NCBI GenBank assembly: GCA_036259835.1
Contig: DATABA010000139.1
Coordinates: 1-40,813, forward strand
DNA: 40,813 bases
Direction: 5' to 3'
Source of the DNA: JALYGK01 sp036259835
GTDB taxonomy: Bacteria; Actinomycetota; UBA4738
How positions within the stretch are numbered: position 1 is the stretch's first letter; each line of letters begins with the position of its first letter. The notes beneath the pieces were generated by a model. It was not told the DNA's origin and did not search any database. It saw nothing but the letters and a program-made list of their open reading frames with translations. Of this stretch, positions 31,101 to 38,842 are shown in pieces. Position numbers and translations under genes: made by a program.

Positions 31101-31620
31101 GACCGGCAAGGCGACCCTGTTCGACGGCCGATCGGGAGAGCCGTACGACGTCCCGGTGACCGTGGGCTACGTCTACATCATGAAGCTGCTGCACCTGGTG
31201 GACGACAAGATCCACGCCAGATCCACCGGTCCGTACTCGATGATCACCCAGCAGCCGCTCGGCGGAAAGGCGCAGTTCGGCGGACAGCGATTTGGCGAAA
31301 TGGAGGTGTGGGCCCTCGAGGCCTACGGCGCCGCCTATGCGCTTCAGGAGCTTCTGACAATCAAGTCGGACGACGTGCTCGGCAGGGTGAAGGTGTACGA
31401 GGCCATCGTGAAGGGCGAGAACATACCCGAGCCGGGGATCCCCGAGTCCTTCAAGGTGCTGATCAAGGAAATGCAGTCGCTCTGCCTGAACGTCGAGGTG
31501 CTGTCGGCGGAAGGCAAGGAAATCGAGATGCGCGAGACCGACGAGGACGTGTTCCGGGCCGCCGAAGAGCTCGGGATCGACCTCTCTCGTCGGGAACCGG
31601 CAGGAGCGGACTTTGACTGA
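28111..31620 (+). CDS. rpoB: DNA-directed RNA polymerase subunit beta
   Basis: Beta subunit of RNA polymerase, 1169 residues, the size usual in Actinobacteria. The rifampicin-region core is present ([20 protein letters not shown], then [20 protein letters not shown]), with Asp430, His440 and Ser445 at the E. coli 516, 526 and 531 positions. Thr432 and Ala436 replace the usual Asn518 and Ser522. The C-terminal [20 protein letters not shown] and [21 protein letters not shown] are standard. Translation starts at TTG 28111, after a GGGGGGA site about 6 nt upstream; no ATG or GTG fits the conserved N-terminus. A Gly/Asn/Ser-rich loop lies near residue 940. Confidence 0.97.
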   Translation: [1169 protein letters not shown]

Positions 31621-31642
31621 AACGAAAGGGGCGAGCGCTTAA

Positions 31643-34600
31643 GTGCTTGACGTCAACTACTTTGACGAGCTGAGGATCGGTCTCGCGACCGCCGACCAGG
31701 TCCGCGCCTGGTCGAACGGCGAGGTCAAGAAGCCCGAAACCATCAACTACCGAACGCTCAAGCCGGAGCGGGACGGTCTGTTCTGCGAGCGGATCTTCGG
31801 GCCGACCCGCGACTGGGAGTGCCACTGCGGCAAGTACAAGCGCGTTCGGTTCAAGGGCATCATCTGCGAGCGGTGTGGCGTCGAGGTCACCCGTTCGAAG
31901 GTCCGCCGGGAGCGCATGGGCCACATCGAGCTGGCCGCTCCGGTCACGCACATCTGGTATTTCAAGGGCGTTCCGAGCCGCCTCGGCTACCTCCTGGACC
32001 TGGCGCCGAAGGACCTCGAGAAGGTCATTTACTTCGCCGCGTACATCATCACCAGGGTCGACACCGAACGTCGGCACAAGGACCTCCCGGAGATCGATCG
32101 CGACGTCGATGCAGAGAAGCGCCAGATCGAGGGCCAGCGCGACCAGGCCATCTCGAAGCGGCTGTCAGAGCTGGAGGACCGGCTTCGGGACCTCGAGTCC
32201 GAAGGGGCCAAGGGTGCCCAGCTCTCCGCCGCTCGTCGTGAGGCACAACGTGAAGTGGAGCGGATCACGGAGGCCGCCCGGCAGGAGATGCAGCACCTGG
32301 ACGACGTGCTTTCGTCCTTCAAGAACCTCCAGGTCAAGCAGCTCGTCGCCGACGACGTCGTCTACCGTAGCCTTCGGGAACGGTTCGGTGACTACTTCGA
32401 CGGCGGCATGGGGGCCGAGGCCATCAAGCGCCTCCTCATGGACCTCGAGCTCGAAGCCGAGGCCGAGGCGCTTCGGGAACAGATTCGTACTGCCAAGGGC
32501 ACCCGCCGCCAGAAGGCCATCAAGCGGCTGAAGGTCGTCTCGCACTTCATCGGGACGAAGAACTCGCCGCTCGGGATGGTGCTCGACGCCGTTCCGGTCA
32601 TCCCACCGGACCTGCGGCCGATGGTCCAGCTGGACGGGGGACGGTTCGCCACCAGCGACCTCAACGACCTCTACCGCCGGGTCATCAACAGGAACAACCG
32701 GTTGAAGAGGCTGCTGGACCTCCAGGCGCCCGAGATCATCGTCAACAACGAGAAGCGGATGCTCCAGGAGGCCGTCGACGCCTTGTTCGACAACGGCCGC
32801 CGTGGACGTCCGGTGACCGGCCCGGGGAACCGGCCGCTCAAGTCGCTCTCCGACATGCTGAAGGGTAAGCAGGGACGGTTCCGCCAGAACCTCCTCGGGA
32901 AGCGAGTCGACTACTCCGGCAGGTCGGTCATCGTGGTCGGTCCCCAGCTCAAGCTGCATCAGTGCGGACTGCCGAAGCAGATGGCTCTGGAACTCTTCAA
33001 GCCCTTCGTGATGAAGCGGCTCGTAGACCTGAACCTGGCCCAGAACATCAAGAGTGCCAAGCGCATGGTCGAGCGAGCCCGGCCGCAGGTGTGGGACGTC
33101 CTCGAGGAGGTCATCAAGGAGCACCCGGTTCTACTGAACCGGGCGCCGACGCTTCACCGTCTCGGCATCCAGGCGTTCGAGCCGGTGCTGGTCGAAGGGA
33201 AGGCCATTCAGATCCACCCGCTGGTGTGCACCGCATTCAACGCGGACTTCGACGGCGACCAGATGGCCGTTCACTTGCCCCTTTCGGCGGAGGCTCAGGC
33301 CGAAGCCAGGATCCTCATGCTTTCGGCCAACAACATCCTGTCGCCGGCCCACGGCCGTCCGATCACCACGCCCACACAGGACATGGTCCTGGGCGTCTAC
33401 TACTTGACCATCGCGAACCCGCGGCCCGAAAAGGACGAGGACATCCCGACCTTCGCTTCGGGCGACGAGGCGCTCATGGCGCTGGACGCCGGACGGGTCG
33501 ATCTCCACGACGTCATCAGGATCCGTTTGGACGGCAAGGCGCTCGGGCCGGACCTGGCGCCGCCGCAGGGCGACGGTGAGGTCGAGCGGACGAAGGTCCC
33601 GGTGATCGAGAGCACCGTCGGCCGGGTCATCTTCAACGAGGCCTTCCCGGCCGACTTCGAATACGTCAACCACCACGTCCAGAAGGGCGACCTCAGCGCG
33701 CTCATCGATGAGTGCGTGGGCCGGTTCGATCGTTCGCAGATGGAGGTGACGCTGGACAACCTGAAGCAGCTCGGGTTCCACTACGCGACCCGGGCCGGCG
33801 TCACCATCGGGGTGGACGACGTGGTCACGCCGAAGGAGAAGGCCAAGATTCTGGATCAGCACGAGAAGATGGCCGAAAAGATCGAGCAGCAGTACCGCCG
33901 CGGGATCATCACGGGCGAGGAGCGCCGTCAGGAGCTCATTCAGATCTGGACGGACGCGACCAACGCGGTGCAGGACGCCATGGAGCGGACCTTCACCCAG
34001 CGGAACCCGATCTACATGATGGCGTACTCCGGTGCTCGCGGGAACATCACGCAGATCCGTCAGATCGCCGGCATGCGAGGACTGGTGGCGAACCCGAAGG
34101 GTGAGATCATCCCCCGCCCGATCAAGGCGAACTTCCGTGAGGGCCTGACGGTCCTCGAGTACTTCATCTCGACCCACGGAGCCCGTAAGGGACTCGCCGA
34201 CACCGCGCTTCGGACCGCCGACTCGGGATACCTGACACGGCGGCTCGTTGACGTGGCCCAGGAGGTCATCGTCCGGGAGGAGGACTGCGGCTCCGATCGT
34301 GGTCTGCCGGTGCGGATCCGCTACCAGACGCCGGACGGCAGGAGCGAGGCGATCACCAGATCGGTGTTGGACACGAAGCTCTTCGGCCGCGTCCTGGCCG
34401 AGGACATCAGGGTCAACCGGGCGCTGGTAGCTCGCCGCGGAACGGAGATCGGCGACGCCGAGCTCCAGAAACTCATGGAGTCAGGCGCGGAGAACGCCTA
34501 CGTGCGCTCGGTGCTGACCTGCGACGCGCAGGTCGGAGTCTGCCAGCTTTGCTACGGGCGCAGCCTGGCGGCCGGGCGATTGGTCGACATCGGCGAATCC

Positions 34601-35563
34601 GTGGGGATCATCGCCGCCCAGTCCATCGGCGAGCCGGGCACGCAGCTCACCATGCGGACCTTCCACACGGGAGGCGTCGCTGGAGAAGACATCACACATG
34701 GTCTGCCTCGAGTGCAGGAGCTCTTCGAAGCTCGCCGGCCCAAGGGTGAGGCTCAAATCACGGAGCTTTCCGGCGTGATCCAGATCGAGGAGGACATGGA
34801 GAAGAAGGTCCGGCGGATCACGGTGACGTCTGAGGACGGTGACCAGGTCCAGTATGCGGTGTCGCTCCGGGCGCGGCTGGCCGTAAGCGACGGCGACCGC
34901 GTGGAGGTTGGCCAGCAGCTCACGGAGGGTTCGGTGAACCCCCACGAGAAGTTGCGCGTCGAGGGCGTTCAGGCGCTCCAGATGCACCTGGTGGAGGAAG
35001 TCCAGGAGGTGTACCGGTCGCAGGGTGTGACCATTCACGACAAGCACATCGAACTGATCATTCGTCAGATGCTGCGGAAGGTCCACATCATCGAGCCCGG
35101 CGACACCGAGTTCCTTCCCGGTGAGCTGGTCGACAGGAAGCGCTTCGAGGAGACCAACGCCCAGGTGGTGGAGGCAGGAGGCGAACCGGCGTCGGCGCGC
35201 CCCATCCTGATGGGAATCACGAAGGCGTCGCTGGCGACCGACTCGTGGCTCGCGGCGGCTTCCTTCCAGGAAACCACACGAGTGCTGACGGAAGCCTCGA
35301 TCAGCGCGAAGTCCGACCCGCTCCTCGGCCTCAAGGAGAACGTCATCATCGGGAAGCTCATCCCGGCCGGGACCGGCATGAGCCGGTATCGGAACATCGC
35401 GCCGAGGATCAAGCCCGAGGCCATCCCTGAGTACTGGCTGGCACGCCAACGGGAGCTGGCGGAGGCGAGAGAAGCGGAGGGCGAGCAGCGGCCCGTCGCG
35501 GCCATGACGCGGGAAGAAGCCGAACAGGCTCTCGGGGGAGCATTCGGGGGCGAGGAGGCGTAA
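31643..35563 (+). CDS. rpoC: DNA-directed RNA polymerase subunit beta'
   Basis: Catalytic subunit of RNA polymerase, 1306 residues. The first zinc site uses Cys60, 62, 75 and 78 (CHCGKYK...CERC). The metal-binding catalytic loop NADFDGDQM begins at Asn533 (Asp535, 537, 539). The second zinc site includes the LTCDAQVGVCQLCYG block near residue 960. Residues about 145-240 form a long charged helical insertion (for example ERRHKDLPEIDRDVDAEKRQ) characteristic of Actinobacteria, the best taxonomic marker in the window. GTG 31643 is the start, 22 nt after rpoB. No terminator follows the stop, and the rfbC-like gene begins within about 30 nt. Confidence 0.97.
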   Translation: MLDVNYFDELRIGLATADQVRAWSNGEVKKPETINYRTLKPERDGLFCERIFGPTRDWECHCGKYKRVRFKGIICERCGVEVTRSKVRRERMGHIELAAPVTHIWYFKGVPSRLGYLLDLAPKDLEKVIYFAAYIITRVDTERRHKDLPEIDRDVDAEKRQIEGQRDQAISKRLSELEDRLRDLESEGAKGAQLSAARREAQREVERITEAARQEMQHLDDVLSSFKNLQVKQLVADDVVYRSLRERFGDYFDGGMGAEAIKRLLMDLELEAEAEALREQIRTAKGTRRQKAIKRLKVVSHFIGTKNSPLGMVLDAVPVIPPDLRPMVQLDGGRFATSDLNDLYRRVINRNNRLKRLLDLQAPEIIVNNEKRMLQEAVDALFDNGRRGRPVTGPGNRPLKSLSDMLKGKQGRFRQNLLGKRVDYSGRSVIVVGPQLKLHQCGLPKQMALELFKPFVMKRLVDLNLAQNIKSAKRMVERARPQVWDVLEEVIKEHPVLLNRAPTLHRLGIQAFEPVLVEGKAIQIHPLVCTAFNADFDGDQMAVHLPLSAEAQAEARILMLSANNILSPAHGRPITTPTQDMVLGVYYLTIANPRPEKDEDIPTFASGDEALMALDAGRVDLHDVIRIRLDGKALGPDLAPPQGDGEVERTKVPVIESTVGRVIFNEAFPADFEYVNHHVQKGDLSALIDECVGRFDRSQMEVTLDNLKQLGFHYATRAGVTIGVDDVVTPKEKAKILDQHEKMAEKIEQQYRRGIITGEERRQELIQIWTDATNAVQDAMERTFTQRNPIYMMAYSGARGNITQIRQIAGMRGLVANPKGEIIPRPIKANFREGLTVLEYFISTHGARKGLADTALRTADSGYLTRRLVDVAQEVIVREEDCGSDRGLPVRIRYQTPDGRSEAITRSVLDTKLFGRVLAEDIRVNRALVARRGTEIGDAELQKLMESGAENAYVRSVLTCDAQVGVCQLCYGRSLAAGRLVDIGESVGIIAAQSIGEPGTQLTMRTFHTGGVAGEDITHGLPRVQELFEARRPKGEAQITELSGVIQIEEDMEKKVRRITVTSEDGDQVQYAVSLRARLAVSDGDRVEVGQQLTEGSVNPHEKLRVEGVQALQMHLVEEVQEVYRSQGVTIHDKHIELIIRQMLRKVHIIEPGDTEFLPGELVDRKRFEETNAQVVEAGGEPASARPILMGITKASLATDSWLAAASFQETTRVLTEASISAKSDPLLGLKENVIIGKLIPAGTGMSRYRNIAPRIKPEAIPEYWLARQRELAEAREAEGEQRPVAAMTREEAEQALGGAFGGEEA

Positions 35564-35591
35564 GGCGGCCCTGACCACGGCCATCGACGGC

Positions 35592-36095
35592 GTGGTCGTG
35601 GTCGATCTGACCTGGCACGCCGACGATCGGGGGTCGGTCGCCGAGGTTTACCGCCAATCGTGGCTCCCCGGGCCTGGCGGAGTCGTCCAGGCGAACCTGT
35701 CGATCTCGCTGCCCGGTGTCCTTCGCGGTCTGCATTTCCACCGGGAGCAGTCGGACTACTGGATTCCGGTGACCGGAACGGCGTTCGTCGGACTATTCGA
35801 CCTGCGCCGCGGGTCCCCGACGGCGGGGGCCAAAGCCGAGCTTCGAATCGGCGACGAAGCCCGGCGCGCCCTGTTTATCCCGCCGGGCGTGGCGCACGGC
35901 TTCTACGCGGAGTCGGACCTGCGGCTTCTGTATTTCGTCGACGCCTACTACACCGGTAAGGACGAGTTCGGTGTGGCCTGGGACGATCCAGAGGTCGGCA
36001 TCGACTGGCCCTCGCGCGAACCGGTGTTGTCCGAGCGCGATCGCGCCAATCCTGCACTTCAGGAAATACCGTTACCTCCGACATTTCGGACATGA
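35592..36095 (+). CDS. rfbC: dTDP-4-dehydrorhamnose 3,5-epimerase-like cupin (RfbC/RmlC family)
   Basis: Sugar-nucleotide epimerase of the RmlC cupin family, 167 residues as given. Family motifs are DDRGSVAEVYRQSW, then LSISLPGVLRGLHFHREQSDYW with the catalytic-region His, and LFIPPGVAHGFYAESD. The start is uncertain. GTG 35592 lacks a clear ribosome-binding site. An in-frame CTG at 35571 would add TTAIDG and give a more family-like N-terminus, with GAGGAGG 12 nt upstream. The gene sits right behind rpoC and overlaps rfbB (ATGA). The exact sugar made could be rhamnose or another deoxysugar. Confidence 0.85.
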   Translation: MVVVDLTWHADDRGSVAEVYRQSWLPGPGGVVQANLSISLPGVLRGLHFHREQSDYWIPVTGTAFVGLFDLRRGSPTAGAKAELRIGDEARRALFIPPGVAHGFYAESDLRLLYFVDAYYTGKDEFGVAWDDPEVGIDWPSREPVLSERDRANPALQEIPLPPTFRT

Positions 36096-37105
36096 CCGGG
36101 ATTCTGGTCACCGGCGGCGCCGGCTTCCTCGGGAGCCACTTCGTCAGGCGATGGCTGCGCGGAAATCGTGGGCCCGTGGTGAACGTCGACGCGCTGACTT
36201 ATGCCGGAAGCCAAGCCAGGCTCGCCGACGTCGACGCTGATGACCGCTACACCTTCGTTCAGGCCGATGTGCGCGACCGCGACCAGATGCAGCGGGTCAT
36301 TGCCGAGTTCAGACCTGACGCTGTGGTCCACTTTGCCGCGGAATCGCATGTCACCCGGAGCGAGGCCGCGGAAAGCCACTTCTGGACGACCAACGTCGAG
36401 GGGACGAAGGCCATGCTCGACGCGGCTGCTCGCGGAGGCGTCGCTCGGTTCGTCCACGTCTCGACCGACGAGGTCTACGGGCCCGTCACGCAGGGTGCGT
36501 TCACGGAGGATCAGAAGGAGCCTGGCGAGGGCCGAGCCACTAGTCCGTACGCCAGGAGCAAAGCTGTCGCCGACGACGTTGCTCGATCGTTCGACGACGA
36601 CCTCGAGGTGGTGGTCCTTCGCCCGACGAACTGCTTCGGTCCATGGCAGTTTCCGGAGAAGGTATTCCCGCGGTGGGTGACCAGGGCGCTGTTGGGAAGG
36701 ACGATTCCGGTGTGGGGGGATGGGCTGTACGTTCGACAGTGGCTGCACGCGGAAGATCTTGCTGGAGCCATCGAGCTCGTTCTCGAAGCCCCATCACCGG
36801 ACCCCGTGTACAACGTCGGTCCGAGGCACTCGCCGGAGGTGACGAACCTGGCGCTGGCGGAGTGGGTGCTGACATATCTCGGGCTTCCGAGGGAACGGTT
36901 GGTGCTGACGGCGTACGACCGCCCGGACCACGACCGTCGCTATGCGGTGGATCCCGCGCGGATCGAAGCGCTGGGCTGGCGACCGGGTGACCTGTGGCGC
37001 GGGCTGTCCGCCACTGTCGAGTGGTATCGAGAGTCCGAAGCGTGGTGGAGGCCACTGTTGGCGGAGGCCGAATCCATCTATTCGGACGAACAGGCGAAGG
37101 TATGA
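36092..37105 (+). CDS. rfbB: dTDP-glucose 4,6-dehydratase (RfbB/RmlB)
   Basis: Extended SDR enzyme that converts dTDP-glucose to dTDP-4-keto-6-deoxyglucose, 337 residues. The NAD-binding GGAGFLG is at residues 8-14. The catalytic set is Thr125-Asp126-Glu127 in STDEVYG and Tyr153/Lys157 in SPYARSK; the Asp-Glu pair is specific for the dehydratases. LRPTNCFGPWQFPEKVFP is also typical. The ATG overlaps the rfbC stop, and the stop overlaps the rfbD start, so these genes are translationally coupled. Confidence 0.92.
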   Translation: MTGILVTGGAGFLGSHFVRRWLRGNRGPVVNVDALTYAGSQARLADVDADDRYTFVQADVRDRDQMQRVIAEFRPDAVVHFAAESHVTRSEAAESHFWTTNVEGTKAMLDAAARGGVARFVHVSTDEVYGPVTQGAFTEDQKEPGEGRATSPYARSKAVADDVARSFDDDLEVVVLRPTNCFGPWQFPEKVFPRWVTRALLGRTIPVWGDGLYVRQWLHAEDLAGAIELVLEAPSPDPVYNVGPRHSPEVTNLALAEWVLTYLGLPRERLVLTAYDRPDHDRRYAVDPARIEALGWRPGDLWRGLSATVEWYRESEAWWRPLLAEAESIYSDEQAKV

Positions 37106-38040
37106 ACGAGTACGTGGAGCGACCGATGGGCGAGCCGCGGCTCCTGGTAACGGGGGCGGGCGGTCAGTTGGGCACGGCGCTTCGGGCGATTCGTCCGAGC
37201 GGGACGTTCCTCACCAGGTCGGAGCTCGATGTCACCGATGACGATGCAGTGGTTGCCGCGGTGGAGGACCATCGGCCGGACGTCATCGTGCACGCCGCCG
37301 CGTGGACCAAAGTCGACGAAGCCGAGTCTCGAAGCGTGGAAGCCAGGTCCGTCAACGTGGGGGGCACGACGGCTGTGGTTCGAGCCGCGTCCAAGGTGGA
37401 CGCTTTTGTCGTGTACCCCTCCACGGACTACGTCTTTGCCGGCGACCGGCGGCATCCGTATGACGAGGAAGCCACTCGTTCCCCGCTTTCGGTCTACGGT
37501 CGGACGAAGGCGTTGGCAGAGGACGCCGTCACCGATTACGCCCGCCACCTCATCGTTCGAACCTCGTGGTTATTCGGTGAGGGGCGGAATTTCATACGGG
37601 CGATTCTCGACCTCGCGGCGAATAGGGACACGCTGGAGGTGGTGGGAGATCAGATCGGGAGACCCACATACGCGCTGGACCTCGCCGCGGGGTTGCTCGC
37701 CCTGGTGGACCGTGGGGCGACGGGGACGTTCCACCTCGCAGGTGGTGGAGAACCGTGCTCGTGGGCGGAACTGGCCGACGCGGCCATCGCGTCAGCGGTG
37801 GTGGCGGCGGTTCTCCCGCGAAAGCCGGTGGTTACCCCGGTCACGACAGACCAATATCGGGCGAGATCGGGAGGCGCCATCGCTCCACGTCCGCGGTACA
37901 GCGTTCTGGACTGCACCAAGGCGGCGGAGCTCGGGGTGAAGCTGCGCCCGTGGCGCGAAGCCGTGGGCGAATACGTCTACGGGCTGAAAGGGCAGGGGCC
38001 GCCCTCGGGCGTCACGGCGTCGACCGGAGACCGGCCGTGA
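37102..38040 (+). CDS. rfbD: dTDP-4-dehydrorhamnose reductase (RfbD/RmlD)
   Basis: Reductase for the last step to dTDP-rhamnose or a related sugar, 312 residues. The cofactor motif GAGGQLG is at residues 18-24, HAAAWTKVDEAE near 64, PSTDYVFAG at 106-114 and the catalytic Tyr132/Lys136 in VYGRTK. The C-terminal RPRYSVLDCTKAAELG fits RmlD. The tail after residue 295 is Gly/Pro/Ser-rich. ATG 37102 overlaps the rfbB stop; an internal ATG at 37126 is possible. Confidence 0.9.
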   Translation: MNEYVERPMGEPRLLVTGAGGQLGTALRAIRPSGTFLTRSELDVTDDDAVVAAVEDHRPDVIVHAAAWTKVDEAESRSVEARSVNVGGTTAVVRAASKVDAFVVYPSTDYVFAGDRRHPYDEEATRSPLSVYGRTKALAEDAVTDYARHLIVRTSWLFGEGRNFIRAILDLAANRDTLEVVGDQIGRPTYALDLAAGLLALVDRGATGTFHLAGGGEPCSWAELADAAIASAVVAAVLPRKPVVTPVTTDQYRARSGGAIAPRPRYSVLDCTKAAELGVKLRPWREAVGEYVYGLKGQGPPSGVTASTGDRP

Positions 38041-38792
38041 AGGGACTGGTACTGGCCGGGGGGCTCGGGACCCGGTTCCATCCCGTCACCAAAGTGGTGA
38101 ACAAGCACCTCCTCGATGTGTTTGGTGAGCCGATGATCTATTTCCCACTCCGCACGCTTGCCACGGCGGGCGTGACGGAGATTGTGCTGGTGACGGGCGA
38201 CGAGATTTCCCAGTTCAAGCGGCTGCTCGGGGACGGCTCGTCGCTCGGGGTCCGCCTGGAGTACGCCTACCAACAGGATCCGGAGGGAGGTATTGCGGAC
38301 GCCATCGCCAAGGCCGAGAGCTTGATCGGAGGGGACCGCGTCATGGTGGTCCTCGGGGACAACATCTTCGGGGACGACCTCACACCATTCGTCGAGAGCT
38401 TCAAGGCTCAGGACAAGGGAGCCAAGATCCTCTTGAAGAGGATGGGCCCCGAGGAGGCGAGGCGATTCGGCGTCGCGGTGATCGAGGGGGGAAAGGTTGT
38501 CCGGATCGTGGAAAAACCAGCCGAACCGCCCAGCGACCTCGCGCAGACCGGGTGCTACATGTACGACGATCGAGTCTTCGGTTTCATCAAGACGTTGAGT
38601 CCGTCGGCCCGAGGAGAGCTCGAGGTTACGGATCTGAACAACCTCTATATCGAAGAAGGAACGATGACGTACGACGTCTTGTCCGGCTGGTGGACGGATG
38701 CCGGAACGCCGCTCACCAAGCTCAGAGCGTCGATCCTCATCGCGCACGAACGGGGGATTGGGACGGAAGAGCTGAACCCTCCGTACCGGTAG
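38037..38792 (+). CDS. rfbA: Glucose-1-phosphate thymidylyltransferase-like nucleotidyltransferase, short form (RfbA/RmlA-like)
   Basis: Sugar-nucleotide synthase, 251 residues. The nucleotide-binding signature AGGLGTRFHPVTKVVNKHLL is at residues 7-26, followed by PMIYFPL. VMVVLGDNIFGDDL near residue 100 carries the metal-binding Asp, and GVAVIEGGKVVRIVEKP near 140 is family-typical. It is about 40 residues shorter than classical RmlA, lacking the C-terminal helices, and matches the short archaeal or actinobacterial form, whose nucleotide preference can differ. GTG 38037 overlaps the rfbD stop. Together with rfbC, B and D it completes the four activities for dTDP-rhamnose. Confidence 0.87.
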   Translation: MKGLVLAGGLGTRFHPVTKVVNKHLLDVFGEPMIYFPLRTLATAGVTEIVLVTGDEISQFKRLLGDGSSLGVRLEYAYQQDPEGGIADAIAKAESLIGGDRVMVVLGDNIFGDDLTPFVESFKAQDKGAKILLKRMGPEEARRFGVAVIEGGKVVRIVEKPAEPPSDLAQTGCYMYDDRVFGFIKTLSPSARGELEVTDLNNLYIEEGTMTYDVLSGWWTDAGTPLTKLRASILIAHERGIGTEELNPPYR

Positions 38793-38842
38793 GCCTCTCC
38801 CAAGACCGTCGACCCTCTGGTACCGTGCATATTCCGGACATC

